Shown piece after piece: positions 1 through 13,630 of a DNA stretch of 64,000 bases. A model generated the notes under the pieces. That model did no database searches. It was not told where the DNA came from and was given only the letters and a program-made list of their open reading frames with translations. The position numbers and the translations under genes were made by a program. The number at the start of each line of letters is the position of its first letter. Within the stretch, counting starts at the first letter, position 1. The stretch is from Ancylostoma caninum (Eukaryota; Nematoda; Chromadorea; Rhabditida; Ancylostomatidae): positions 124,001 through 188,000 of the forward strand of contig JBAJFG010000625.1 of the NCBI GenBank assembly GCA_037903475.1. The letters run 5' to 3'.

Positions 1-2340
1 ATTAGTGGAAATTTTCGCAGCTGTACAAACGCTGCTAAAAACTGCCGCTATTGACTTTTTCCTGAGTCCGGAATAATGCATAGGGCCTGGAATAGGCCTG
101 CTAGCCCAAAAGAAAGTCGGCCAAAAGTTAGCGTTTAGAAAACATGTGGATGTGGAAGATAGCAACAGAAGCGTTTAGAGAACATGTAGATGTGGAAGTC
201 AGACATAGTATACTCAGAAACGAGTAGTGCATTAGATATATTCGGATTCGAAAATTCGATTTCAAACAGGTTGAAATTTTGGATTTCCAAAGAGTAGGCA
301 GACGTACAGTACTTGAGTAATGATAATGAGCTGTTAAGGGCTTTTACTTTTTTCAGCATTCGAATTTCTAGGATAGCTTACTGGATTTATAATCGAATTG
401 GGTAATTCAATTTTTATTCGATCCTGAGAATCAAACAAAGAATGAACTTGGCTCCGTTTTCAGTACCCAACACCGACCAATTCCAGGCAGCTATTGCCAC
501 AAAAAAACCATCTTTCGAATTAATTTGGCATATGTCAGAAGTGTTTCATATTTCATCAAGCATTATTATTATTGTTTGATATTTCATCAAGCTACATACA
601 CAAAGAAAAAACCAATGACATCACCTTTAGGGAGAAATGGTATCTATCTGCCACCACTAGTCCACCAGAATGGAAGGCTGGATGCTGTAGCTAGGAAAAA
701 GAGCATTCTAGAATTTCAGCCAGCAGAAACGAAAATATATTCGTTTCCCATCTAGATGACATCGGAAAAGTAACAGGCTTCAGCATGAAACTGACTCTGA
801 ATAATGTTCATATGAAGGCAGAAGCAATAAGAGATGACGTGCTCATGAAAAAGGGTGTGGCCTAGCTACAAATCTTGCCACCCAACAATTTTTCCTCAAA
901 ATTTGCAGTTTCAAATCAGCTCGGCTGCTGATTTAGGGTGGACGTCATATCGCGTGCGGCTCGAACAGAGGGAAGGGCAAGGATAGAGACTTCATTAGGG
1001 GGAATGGACTTTTCCTGCTGAAGAGCACCGTAACCCTAGGCGAAGCGCTTCTTAGAAGCTCAACAATGACGCTTCAGAAGCACATAACAACTTACAAGGA
1101 ATTAACAATGAACGACAAGAAAGCACATAGAGCAGCACACTCAGGTCTTAAGTCCCGGATATGGGCGGTCAGCGTGAGCATATTCCAAATCAGCAGCGTC
1201 TAATGCGTCAAGGGACACTTCTCAACGACCAAAATTCTTCCCGGCTTAGCCTGGAATGATGGAGTACTCAGCCGGCGGCAGGGACGGCAGCGGCTGCGGC
1301 GGTAGCAGTTGGCCGACTGCAGCTGCCCCGAATATGTATAGGGGATGAGACGCAGCAACTCAGACTTGAAGATAAATTCCAGCAAAGCGGTTTGCACTTC
1401 ACGTTGCGGACGGAGGGATTGTTAGATGCCACAAGTTGCACGTCGTTCGGAAGCCAATGCCTTCCGCAACCTTTTTCCACACAGAAAGTGCAATGAAAAA
1501 GCGATACAAATTGAGATGGATAGCCGCGCGCTTTGATTAATTGTCAGTCATCATATATCAGTTGTTAGGAGGAAATACGGTAGCACATCATTCCAGGAAA
1601 AAAAAACAGAAAAGAACGCTCACAACATCCTCCAGAAGCAATTATATATATTTAATAGGAACAACTGACAAATGGAGAAAAGAAAGCAAGATATAAAAGT
1701 GTGCACACATGTAGAAGGGCGAAAATTAGACCAACTCTCGAAAACAAGTGATGCTCCCGATGCTCCGCCCACTTCCAAGCCTTTTGCACGCTAGTTCGGC
1801 GGTCAGCGCCATGGTGATAAATGCTTCTCAGATGGTGGAGATCTCAAAAAGAAGCAACAAAGGCATCGCCGATGGAACCAGAGTGTTCGGAAACTGCAGA
1901 GTTGCAGGCAGAGCAATGGGGAAATTCCTTAAGTGGTTGAGTCATTCATAGGACTGTCCTTTAACTCATTGGTTCAGAATGAAACAAAATGGACTGGGCG
2001 TAGCGGCTGTGGCGCCAACGGAAACAATGTGTATTGATTACGTCTCCACATCGTCCTCATTGGTTCTCAATGCCACTCATATTTAGAGTTTCCTTATTCT
2101 ACATCATCGCAACAATAAGCGACGATGAGCGGCGATGGGAAGAAGGGGGAACCTAAGGCGTCTAGATATACTCAAGATCGGAAAATAACCTACCGATTTG
2201 ATAACTAGTTCAGCAACGATTTGAAAAATTCTATTAATCGAAAAAAGCTCCAGATCAATTCTCATTCGATCCTCTTGCTTCCCATTCTCACCTCTCCAAA
2301 CGGGGTGGTGAAGCGCGTATGAGCGGGCTGCGACCATTGG
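1..2340. other. Intergenic, no gene supported
   Basis: AT-rich sequence with only short chance frames. The exception is a GC-rich patch at 1,256-1,348, where a 30-codon frame (MMEYSAGGRDGSGCGGSSW...) looks exon-like but lacks good splice sites. Confidence 0.6.
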
Positions 2341-2395
2341 AATTACGTGTCATTTGATCTAAGCATAAACCCATAAAGTTGGATTCATCTGAGCT

Positions 2396-2470
2396 GTTAG
2401 CCAAGATGGTTATCGATCTTTATTGAGGCTAACGTTTCGGCGATGTCGCCTTCGTCAGAGCCTGGAAAGT
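2396..2470 (-). mobile_element. Hammerhead-ribozyme-like motif, probable Penelope-type remnant
   Basis: On the minus strand: CTGACGA (2458-2452), a 4-bp stem GGCG/CGCC with loop ACAT (2450-2439), then GAAA (2438-2435), then a 7-bp stem GTTAGCC/GGCTAAC (2433-2427 with 2402-2396). This is the CUGANGA / stem II / GAAA / stem III order of a type I hammerhead ribozyme, a motif carried by many Penelope-like retroelements. One extra A sits next to stem II, and the bases where a U-H cleavage site is expected read AG, so it may be inactive. No reverse transcriptase is visible nearby. The mobile-element label is by family knowledge. Confidence 0.45.
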
Positions 2471-4932
2471 CAAAGACATAGGTGATTTACCCCCTCAAAC
2501 GCCTCATCCCTCTACAGGACATCCTTCATGAAGCCGTACACTCAAAAACAGTACAATGAACACAGATAGGGTAGAGCTCACCTTGGTTGCGGACACGATG
2601 GCAGAATAGCGGACCACTAGTACCAAACCCGTGCTCCTAAGGATTTGTAAGGTGCCTTAACCCATAGACCCATAATTCTATGACAAGATCTCGGCCCGGA
2701 TGGGCTAGCGAGATTTCCTAAGGTAAACGCGTTAATGTAACCAAATTCACCGTTTACTTGGCACCCATCAACATGTTTACCCATAGATGATGTCTATACC
2801 CAGTTGCTGCCCGTGAGCAATCACACCTATTATTGGCAGCTGGATATAAAATTAAGCAACCTCCTAATGGAACGGGCGCAGGATGAAATGTTGAACCTTA
2901 GCTGCAATGCGGACCTAGCACCTTCATCAAGTTCACTTTTGGCAAGTTTCTTGGGAAAATAAGAGCGAATAAGAGATATTTTGACTAATCGATAGCCCGC
3001 AGTGCTGCTGAGGCGGATTTTCGCATGCTGGAGCCTGTGATATCAACAACAAAAAAAAAAACTCGAAATAGAGCTCGTTCATTTTTCTCAGTGCTTAACA
3101 TTGAAATAGTATAGAGGAATGTTAAAGAATGGTACTTATACCGTGGCAAGATACCTATGGGTAACCACAGAGGTCAAGGCAGGCAGATCAAACTACATTC
3201 AAAACTGCACACTGGTTGTCTAAGCATCCAAACATCTGCATTTACATCACTGCTTCCTCTTCCAATTTGCCCAAACAGATGACGTTTGTGACTTAATTCC
3301 CCAAATCTTGACAGCTGGAAATCATCCTCAGCGCAAGAGGTCAGTAATAAACCTATAAAAAGGCGTATATCTAGGACAGTGCAGGACTGCCGCAGTAGAA
3401 CAGTGGAAAAAGAACTGCAAACATCTGAGTCTTGTTAGGTCAATTCTTTCAGCAGTTCACTCTTAAAAACCACTTAATTGCTTCCTCGTGAACTTGGTTG
3501 TGCACTCATTAGTCTCGCCTAATCAGGTAGCCGCTTAACGATTTTACTAAAGTATCATTGTCACAAAACAATGGAGTGAAAGCGGAAAGAATTCGTGGAA
3601 AAAACTTGCAACATATCAAATTCCTACCCAAAATAAATCCTAATAATATTGGATTCAATAAGGCTGCCGACAATTTTTCGGGAATTTCCACCTTTTCCAC
3701 AAAAAGGCTCAGACTTACGCCTTTTGTGACATATTACCAGCGGGTTACTAGGAAGACAAAGTCTCCGCACAAGAACCCATAGCCCAATATCACCCACACT
3801 ACGACTACGCTTGGACGAATTCCAGCAGCAGACCTACGTTTGCGTTCAATAAGAAGCGAGTTCTTTCGATTCCCATCCAACTAATCCTATCAACCCGCCA
3901 TTCACTCTATTCCCACAGTCGATTTCTAGACAAACAAAATGCATTCGACCGCACGAAATGTCATTATCGAGGTAATGACTCTTTCTCATGCCAGCTGCGT
4001 GTTGTAGTGCACAAGTAAGAAGTTTGATTCGCCTTCTACACATTGCAGGCGCCGCCTAAACTCATTTTCTGTTGCACCTGCACGATAACCTTCGTCCCAA
4101 CTAAGAATAGCGTCGAACACACGAGTTGTGCGCTACCCCAATTACTGAATCAAGAAAAAAGAATTAGATCAGATATGGTTGACCGGTTTGGAAAAAATGG
4201 AGGGGAACAAAAGAAAAAGTGGCATGACAGAGAGCGAAAAGAAAAACAGAGAATCAAAAAAGGTACTCGTAACAAACGTAACATTACGCGACATCGGTAC
4301 GTGCACGTAAACTTCAGCGCCTAACTCCTCTAATCGCAAGAAAAGTCAGAAAACAATCGAAGAATCTGCAAAAAAAACTGAAATTAGGCAGCAAAAACAA
4401 ATGAAGGAACTGTAAATCGTGCAGCAAATAACACAGCACTTGATAAGATCTCGGTTTTCACCAGAAAATTGGCAAAGTGAAGACTGCAGGATGCGCCCAG
4501 CCGCACATATGTAGGTTCAAAAATTCAATTTTCATATGGCTGGAATTGTTTTTACAGGATGGGTGGCTTCAAAATCCAATACATTTCCAACTAGAATGCT
4601 CGCGGCAACGCAACATTTCTGCAACCTCAGCCAAACGAATTTTCCCACCAAACTGTTTCACATCAATTTCTAAAAAATATATGGACAGAGAAGCCTACAC
4701 TATGCAATAAAAGTCAGGCTATTTGCATCCATATGGAAAGCACAATTGCTATAAGCGCAGTACTAAAATAAGACGTGCATGAAGGTGATTTCGAAAGAGT
4801 ATTTATTACTGACCAATGAAGGCCATGATAAGCATCTTTTGAGTTTCAATTTCATCGTTAATTAGTATAAGTTATCTACGACGGGGTGGGCAGGGGACCA
4901 TTTAGAACCCCGCCCTCTCGAATCCAGTACTA

Positions 4933-5010
4933 TTAGGTTGTTGCGAAATTAATAGCCGAAATGGACCTCTCAGTTCAAAGTGCCGTAACTCGGCTCAAAC
5001 ACCATTTTTT
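4933..5010 (+). mobile_element. Mariner-type terminal repeat, single end
   Basis: TTAGGTTGTTGCGAAATTAA preceded by TA has the form of a mariner terminal inverted repeat (TTAGGTTG...). I could not find the matching inverse end or a transposase downstream, so this is a truncated 5' end. Confidence 0.45.
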
Positions 5011-5563
5011 TCATCAGTTTAGCAACCATTCAATCTGCTAGATCCTCGCCAACAATCCAGCATGGAATGCATGCCTCTATAACAAAAACTGAAGCCATAA
5101 GAATCCGCAAACTTTTGAAAGGCAGTTTCAGCATGCTTCAGGTCAGCAATCTGCAGCTGCCGCAGGATTGTATCTGAAGCTCGGAGAAATGAAATACAGT
5201 AGGGTAACGGTCTGAGGAATGAGGGCATTGAGAGAGGACCTCGATGTCTTAGTGCATCAGATTTTGCCGGATGAGTTTTGGAATGTGAGGCTTAACCTCA
5301 CCCTGCAGTAGGGGAAAACCAGCTTCTGTTCACCACTGCCGATCACATTTATAGCATATTTGCGGACGTCAACTCGAAAATGCAATGCTAGATGTCTGCT
5401 CTCAACGTTTGGCTGTGTTGGAGGAGGTTGCAGTTGAATCACACCTTTACAGCACCACAAAAATCCTAATGCAACCTCCCTAGTGCAAAGATTTGGTTTA
5501 GGAAAACTTGGAGATGGGAGGAAGTGTCTACCGATGCAGATTCACGCTTTCTTTTATCGTTTA

Positions 5564-5623
5564 CTACACCGCGTAACAGCTATCAATGAACCAAGGTCCA
5601 TTGATAGCTGTTACGCGGTGTAG
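5564..5623. repeat. Perfect 25-bp hairpin with 10-nt loop
   Basis: Arms 5,564-5,588 and 5,599-5,623 (starting CTACACCGCGTAACAGC) are exact reverse complements around the loop AACCAAGGTC. No target duplication is evident. It could be a minimal fold-back element or a transcribed hairpin. Confidence 0.85.
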
Positions 5624-8600
5624 AAATAAGTAGTTTCTGGGGCGAGAAATTAAGTTAGAAAAGATGTCACAGCGGGTGAGACGCTGGTCATCTGTCAGAT
5701 CGTGGGGTGTTCACTTCCGCACCCTAAAAAAGTCAAATGTTTTGAAACTGAAGTATAGTGAGCATTCATCCCTGCTGTCAACGACCGAATGGGAGGACCC
5801 GGTCTTGGTTCCACGACTGTCCTCAACGATTGATTGTCAGGTAACAACCTGCGGTCACGACCATGGTTGCTTTGGGGATCAAAATCGATGGAAGAAAAAT
5901 ATGCGATCGAATAGGTTACTGCCTATTTGGAAGGCGATTTCGAGACAGAACAAAAGCAGGAATAGCGCATACCTCCGACGAAGAGTGATCGAGTTTGAAG
6001 TCATTAACCATAATCACCCGAAAATCGCGTCGGCTCATCATTTGTTGGCGACTTCATAAAAACGTTCAAGAGAGAGCTAGCCAGAATATTCATACAGCAT
6101 TCGGAAGGAGAAGAAAAGCCATACCAGAATTTTTCATGAGTTGAGCTGAATTTGCTCAAATTGCGCAGGAGAGAAAAGTTCAATTGAGCATAGTCCAGAA
6201 CGACAATTATTTTCGCAACAATGATACATAGTTGATGGCCGATACGCGAGCAAAGTAAAAAGGACGCTTCCAACTCCCACTATGCAAAAAAAAATGCATT
6301 TTTCCTTCTTTTCTCTTTATCAACTTTGTAGCGCAGGGTTGGAAGGCAGATGTCGGGGTTGGGGGGATTCTCAGATGCTAAGCACGAACCGTATCACGAA
6401 TCGTATCCGTTCTGTGAGGCATGCTGAATTCTAGCAGAATAATCAAGAAAAAAAAGACCTTTGAGAGCCCAGAATGAATCCGTAGCTGATAGTTCCAGCT
6501 GAGTGCTTTTCCTCTCAGAACACCTATAAGAGCACAACCAAAACTTGTAACATCAAAAAACTTATCGAAGTACTACTATTCCACCAGTCAACCGCTTTTT
6601 GTTTCAACTCATCATGAATTTTCCAGTGCAGCTTTTCCCCCACGCCAGTCGAACTGCAGCCGTGTGAAGGAAGTCAGTTGAAATTCTTATGGTTCTCTCA
6701 ACTGATCACACAGAAGTTCTTCCAAACATAAGCATTTAAAATTCGAGAAAGAATTGAATTTTAGCTGTTTGAGATTGACTGACAAGCAGATTGATAGGCA
6801 ACCCAAAAGTCCTGGAGAATAGAAAGCGTTTCGCAAGAGAAAAATACAAAATTGCAGTTTCGAATCCATTGAAATTACCTGGTTTCAGTCTCATTTATAT
6901 GTAGCACGCAATACGCGTTCTCTCAATTTACACTGCACTTTGTCGTTAACTTGAATAAGCAAATAAATGAAAATTCCGAGTGAAAACCAACATTTCCAGA
7001 AATCGCGGAAAGGTATTCTCTCCAAGAACACTTGCGTCATCCAGAAAAAGTACATGAGCCGTCATGTCAAATACATCAGCAAATAACTGAAATCTTCTAG
7101 ATGCCGTACAGTTCTACGCGAGAAAAAGTTGAATACACCTGCGTTAACACAACTGTTTACGTCTGGTTGCGGAAAAAGACAAAAACTGTAAAGATCAACG
7201 ATTTACCTATGAGGACCCGATTTAAATTTAGGTTATCACCATTTAGAACGCCTACGGAACGTCTGAAGAAGTAATGGCATCACAAATCAGCAATCTTGGG
7301 AAGGTAATCCTTATATAGACTATGCAATTAATCTGATGACAAAAACATGCCGGCCGAAGTGAGTAGAGAAGCATAGGATCTCACCGTATCGTTGAGTGAG
7401 AGCGTTTCAATGTAGGGGTACCACGAACGTCGAGCAGGGCTAGGAGAAATCTCATGCACCCTCCTTGAAAACAAAAATTCCGAGTGATATTACGTAAGCT
7501 ATAGGACTAACTATTATGCTAACCATCGCTGGTTTGCGAGGTTACCTTTCATGAATCCCAACCCAGCAGGAAGTAGCAGATGAGGCACGCGAGTTTTTCT
7601 TTTTCGCTTAGCAGGTGACAGATTTCAAAGCTTTTCTCCAAACGCTATGCATAAACTAATCCGCAGCGGAAAATGACGTGCCTGCGGAAGTATGTACAGG
7701 CCATTCGTCGTCAAAATATATTAAAAAAACACGTGCTCAGAAGTCTTTCAGCATGCAGGGGGTTTCGGCTGCAAATGCAATTCCTATATGGAAACTCTAA
7801 AGGCAGTGGAGCACCACTCCAGCGATATTAATTTCTGCACACTGGTAAATTAAAACCTTCCAAAGAATATTATACGGCCCGCAAAGAACGACAGAATGAC
7901 GACAAGCCTAGGACATTGAGAAAATAGCCCTGGTGATGGCTGTCAACAAATGTTCACAATTCAAAAGGACTAGTTTAGCCATCAACAGAAGTATGGATTT
8001 GGTTGGTTCACTGAAAAAGCCAGAAATATTTTCAGAATTGCTCTTTTTTCACCACTACTTCACTTCAGAGCGTACCTCCACGCTATTTACTTGATAAATT
8101 TGAAAAATTGCCCATTAACTGGTGACATAAAGCCTATGACAATATTTAGTCCTACCTGTCTTCTCGTACTGAAGTGATCCTGAGCCTAAATCAACCACTC
8201 TCCGAGGAAGCTACTCAACATTAATCACTCCACCAATCAACCTGAGCGCACTGCACCTCTCGACAACTTCGTCCCATAACTAACTCATCTCCTACCATTT
8301 CGCGAGTCCATCAGCCTCGAATAACACTCAAGAGAGCCACTTCGCCTTAAGCACCACAGAATATTCCCAGTTGTTTTGGAAGATGTAGAAGCGTCATTTT
8401 ATGGATGCACTTCAGAGAAGTAGCAGTAATCTTCGGAACGATAACAATTCCTAAGAGCTCGCTATGGATCAGGAGTGGAAAAAAACTGCAATGCAGTCGA
8501 AGAGGGATTCTGACGAGAAGTTTCTGTGGAAGATACATCTAAGGATAAAACAGCTGGAATCACTATTAATCACACAATAGTGGGTCTTCGATTCGCACTG

Positions 8601-11600
8601 ACCTTCCAGCTAATGCTAGCGAAATTACGCATAATAAGTTAACGTTTCCTCAACATTTCTTGCTCACTTAATAGCGAATAGGAAGCTCTCGAAAAAATCG
8701 AACGAAGCAGAACTGGGTGAAAGAAAAGATAGAAAAGTGCTTCGTTGAATATTCAGAGCTGGAATTCGTTTGTGATCCTCTAGCATCCTCCATGCATCGA
8801 AACTACGAACAAAAAACACGATTTGCAAGAAAGCAAGCTAAAATAAAGCAGTAGTTCACCTCATAAAACAGAGGGACAATTCCTAGAACATTGAGCGATC
8901 CGGAAAAACAAGGTAAACTGAGGTTAGTCATTGCTCTAAGCGTACCGAAAGACTGCGAGACGTGGGGATGCGCAGAGAATGAGAAGAAATGGTTGCAACA
9001 AATTTACGACAAGTTCCCGCCATCTCCTCTAAACTTCACGGAACCTAAATCGACGTCGACACTTGATCTGTATGGGACGCGCAGAGAGCGTGCATTCGCT
9101 AGCGCAATTATATGCCTTAGCATGGAATCACGTACTTGAATGCGCATATATCATGCAAATTCTATGTTAACAAAGGTTTTCTCTTGCAAACATGGGTTAA
9201 CACATGCAAGGATTCTTTTTCAAGACATTGCACGGCTTTTGGAACTTCTGAGCACATGCAACATTGGGTTTTCAGGTGGCTTTCTTCATTTACGTATTTA
9301 TGGATCTAGAGATGGATTACCAGAACCAGTCGTTTTTTTTTTTGAAATAAGTCGAGAAGCTAGATTCTGGCGTACCCAGAGTGCCGAAGTTGACCTCAGT
9401 TTGCGTAACTTTTTTCCTTTTCAACGAAGCATTAGCAATCAAATAAAAAAGAAAGTGACCCATAGGAATGGTTCTGACGTGAATGATTCCTGGAAACTCC
9501 GAATATTTTTCTCAAAACAAACCTCAAAGTTCAATCGCATTGAGACAAAGCGGAATCGTACTCCTAAGGATACCACTTTAACCCTAGGTTTCGAGGCCTG
9601 GCTTACCAATCGTAGACAAACTAATCTTAACAAACAGAACCTCTAGGATCTTCAGGATATCGCAGAATTTATGGGGACTATTTATCCCAACGACTGTCCG
9701 TCTGAAAACCACGGCAGAAGAACCACAAATGAAATCTACGTGGACGTCAACAAATGAGCATCAGTGCTGAGGTGTTGAGTTTGATCGCAACAAACCGTTC
9801 GGTTCACGAGCATTTTTGGCCTTGAATACAGAGGCTGGGTAAAATCTATTCAAATTTAAAAGGTCCAGAAGACAGGGATGATGTTTGCGCATGGGACTGC
9901 ATGCAAGTGGAAGGCTGAATTTGCCCGGTCCGGATAAACCGGCGTCCAACATTATACTTCTTGTACAAGGCTTAGTAAAACCTCGAGCTTTCATTTCTGA
10001 GAAAACATCATCAACTATTCCTAACCTAGCATCCACTAACGATATCAACAGTTCAAAAGTCCAACTTCAACCAAGCCCCGGGTAATCTCTAGCCTCTCGA
10101 AATTAGCGCTGCAACCAGAAAATTGAGTTTAAAAGACCGAAGCTTGGCCTATGACGGCCGTTGGCACGTCGTGGGGTTTCAAGCCCTAAAAATTCTCAGT
10201 CGTACACCAAACAAAAGTAATAGCTATCAATTACCAGCCCATAACCCATCTAAGAGCGTTAGAAACCGTAAGGACCCCAATAAACGCAGCCAATTGTACA
10301 AAAACACGACAACTGTTCCATAATGTAAAACTCAAGCTGTGGCAATCGCACAACAGGTTACCGGACCACAGTGCACATGCAACAGAGAGGCAAGGAAGTC
10401 GTCAGCTGTCACGACATGTGTCAGTTAACCCTGGCGTCACAATTACGCATGTATGTGAATCAATACGAGCAAAACTACCAAGCAGCATAATATATCCGTC
10501 AAGTGAAGAGACGTTCGAGAGGATAATTGCAGGAATAAGTGGTCTCGTGTGAAGATGTGCACAAAAACTCTGCGCTTGGCCTGGGGAAAACGAATAGCGC
10601 GCTTGTCAATAATTATTAACTAACTCAAACGGGGAGGGATCAATAAAATTCACGACTTTTTATGATGAGCGACCACATATTGAAAAAAGAAAACGAATAC
10701 ATTCAAAAATGAAAATTCACATGAAAAGATGGACATTTCAAGAAGAAGCATTACAAACACATATGAAGAAGGAAAAAAATGAATAAGAGTGTTTCCCCAA
10801 AAATAGACCTTTCAAGAAAACTCGCGTTTTTTTTCACCAAAATTAATCAAAAAGTGATAGTGCTTCCCAGCGAGAAAATTGTAACAGAGAAGGAATCCGG
10901 GATTTGATCAGAAACACATACATCATTATCCTTAATAAACATGATATTTAAAAATCCATGAACAATCCGTGCCTTTCTATAGCCTTGCAGCCTAGCAGGA
11001 AGCATAAATTAGCACAGAAGCAGCAGACGGCGAAAATATGTTTATGAGCAAAGGTGCGGTACGCTAAAAGGGCTATTAGCGAACGACTATTCTTGGAATA
11101 ATCAAGCGCCTTCCATGTCGAATAAGGAAGTAAGCCCTTTGCAATCAAGAGCTGATTCTGAGATGCTAGAAAGGGACACAGAGTGACGAGTGAGATTCAT
11201 GCTGCCAAAGTAAATCTACCAAACCTCAAGCTAATAATCTAACGAACTTATCCAGAAGTATCAGCACTTATTCCATTTTGATTAGGTTTAGATGATACAT
11301 AAATATCAACCTTATGTCCGAACAATGAAAAAAAATATTCGGATTTAAATCTCGATTCCAAATGTGTCAAATGTGTTGAAAAGTCGGATGTTCGAAGGAA
11401 CGACGGGATACATCTGAGGCTGAGGCGTTGTATCACCGTTCTCAAAATGATTTTTGTCTCATCAATGAACGAGTATTTATCGTTTTAAACCCTAATATTG
11501 GTTGAAGTTAGTCCTGTCACGCACGCGGAACTAACTGGGGCCATTTCTCGGAAAAAGTGCAAAAGTTAAGGACATTAAACTGTGACCTTTATTTCCGCCA

Positions 11601-12748
11601 ACATGCATGCTCTACGAAAGACACTGAAAAAAAAGCTATTTCGAGCATATGTGCAACAGCAGCACAACTGCATTTCCGGAGCAGAAGTTCAAAAGGATAC
11701 AATTCAATTACAGCTGCTCATTACACTTCCTAAAAGCCACCTAAAACATCTCATTAATGAAATGTCAACGCCGGAACGGGGCGTGCCGCCAAAAGCGCGT
11801 GATTCTTCCGGAAACAACAGGCAGATAATTCGGGATATTTTAGGGTTTGATGAAATGCTTCAGAGATCCCGGACTTTCAATACTTTGAAAAAAGAGGGTT
11901 AAGTCTGTGACAAATTATCAAGGGGAGGTCATTGTGGTGCAAGTACTTTTATGTGCGAGGAACGTATTTTTGTCGACTCAGAAAAGAGGCACGGTTGCAT
12001 AAGGGCGAAATGGGTCATTGTGGAGCCATGATATTGTATGCAGAAGGTATGTAGAAGGGTGACATTGCATGGATTCCAGCTTTTTATAATTCCACAAGTG
12101 ATTTCACAGTGTTTTTATGATTTTTATGATCTCGATCCTGCTAGCAAAAGTTTGCAAGTCGTAAAGCACTTGCAACAGTGACTTCTACCAGATGGGTGGA
12201 GGGTGTAACTGAAGTAAAAGAGCCATTTTCGTGTTAATATACCTGGAAGAACAGCTCCCAAGGAAAATCGTTACATTTAATACCTGTCATTCATTCGGCA
12301 ACTATAGTGCCAGCAGCTGCACCCAAAGAAAAACCTCTACTAAAGTCAGTCTCCTCGTTCATATTGCGCTCTCTTGCACGTACACCAGCGACTGTAGCTG
12401 CATAGTTGATGATCGGTGATTAAAAAGAAACTCTAGCAGCGCTAATACGCGACAAATTCTCAAATCAACGTCATTACTCTGATATTCAATACTCTGATAT
12501 TCCAGAGTCTGTGCAACGAAATAAGTTGTATGGTCTTCACAACTTAAGTTCTCGGAGAAAATTGTTTGATGTATGTTCTGTGTTCAAGAGAGTTTCCAAC
12601 ATGTACAAAATTTGATTAACAGATTTTTACAAACTTTTGCCACCCAAGACAAGAGGACTTCCCTTCAAGATTTCATATCCGAACTCAAAAAGATCAACAA
12701 GACAGCAATCACTTACTGCTCGTGCCGGGTCCGCATTTTTGCAATTAA
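5624..12748. other. Intergenic, no gene supported
   Basis: Seven kilobases with no recognisable protein, RNA gene or element. The longest frames (131 codons at 5,664 and 168 codons at 9,140, the latter opening at an ATG) have no domain, splice signal or codon bias to support them. Confidence 0.6.
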
Positions 12749-13175
12749 AGGCAGTGTGTCACCTCGTTCCGTTGCTTGTAGATATCAACAGGGTATAGAC
12801 CTGCTCGTCACGCTGAGTTCAATGATGTGCGATAAAACGGATAAAATTGTAAGGTTACGCATAAAACCCCGTTTTCGGAGGGTCCGAATTTGTAGTTCAC
12901 GGACCACTTGGGCGGAGCGGTCCGTGACTGTGCTGGCTGCCCGCCACGGCTGCAACGTTGGCCAACACGTCTCGACGTGTCCGATCGATAAGATCAACGG
13001 CTTCCCACGTCCACTCGAAGCAACAAACTGTTCCAAATCCCATCCCGAAAAAACGTTAATAAAATGGCTTAGAGCCCGTTTTGTAATAAGTTATGTATAC
13101 CGCTAGACTCACCGCCTCGAGAAGATTCAGAATCCGCTGAAACCCCAAGCACGAAAACGAGGTGACACACTGCCT
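12749..13175. mobile_element. TTAA-flanked inverted-repeat element, copy A
   Basis: Ends are a perfect 20-bp inverted repeat (AGGCAGTGTGTCACCTCGTT) flanked on both sides by TTAA, the duplication typical of piggyBac-type transposition, though the ends do not begin CCCT. The element is 427 bp, has no transposase, and shares its whole length with copy B. An open frame of 177 codons crosses into it; it is not supported as a gene. Confidence 0.8.
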
Positions 13176-13496
13176 TTAAGGACAGGTTTGACACCCTGCT
13201 GGAAAAATTTTGCATTGTTCAAACAAATCGCTGCACGTGCCCTTCTAAAGTATTAGATTGTGTGCTTCTATGTATACCTTGTAGTGTATTTTTTTCATAA
13301 TCAGCTGTAATTTTCTTGAATAGTTTGTGTTGCATCGTGACGTAACCTTATCTCACGACTGTCTTATATAGTCGTAATAAATCTATCTATCTATTAAGTG
13401 AAATACGGCAACCGATACCGGATAGATTTGCGAATCTACAGCAATCAACAAACCAACTTCGATTATTTCTTTTATCTATCGAGGATAGTCCTAACA

Positions 13497-13630
13497 CACC
13501 AATAAAGAGGAAGAAAAATAACGAGAAGATTAGGGAGAAAGAGAGTGATAGAGCATGCAAGAACGAAAGAATGAAATAATGTGGGAAAGAAAGGAAGGAA
13601 AGAAGGAAAGAAAAAACAAAAGATATGGTT
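13497..13630. repeat. Purine-rich (GAAA/GGAA) low-complexity tract
   Basis: About 130 bp of almost pure A/G on the plus strand with GAAAGGAAGGAAAGAAGGAA, preceded at 13,381 by a short ATCT microsatellite. The long minus-strand frame here is an effect of composition. Confidence 0.8.

Noticed and set aside
9140..9646. 168-codon open frame on the plus strand
   Set aside because: No domain, no splice signals, random-looking composition with poly-T-coded Phe runs; its length is within what this much AT-leaning sequence yields by chance.
12573..13106. 177-codon plus-strand frame
   Set aside because: Most of it lies in the TTAA-flanked element, and the other copy keeps only part of the frame; treated as transposon sequence.
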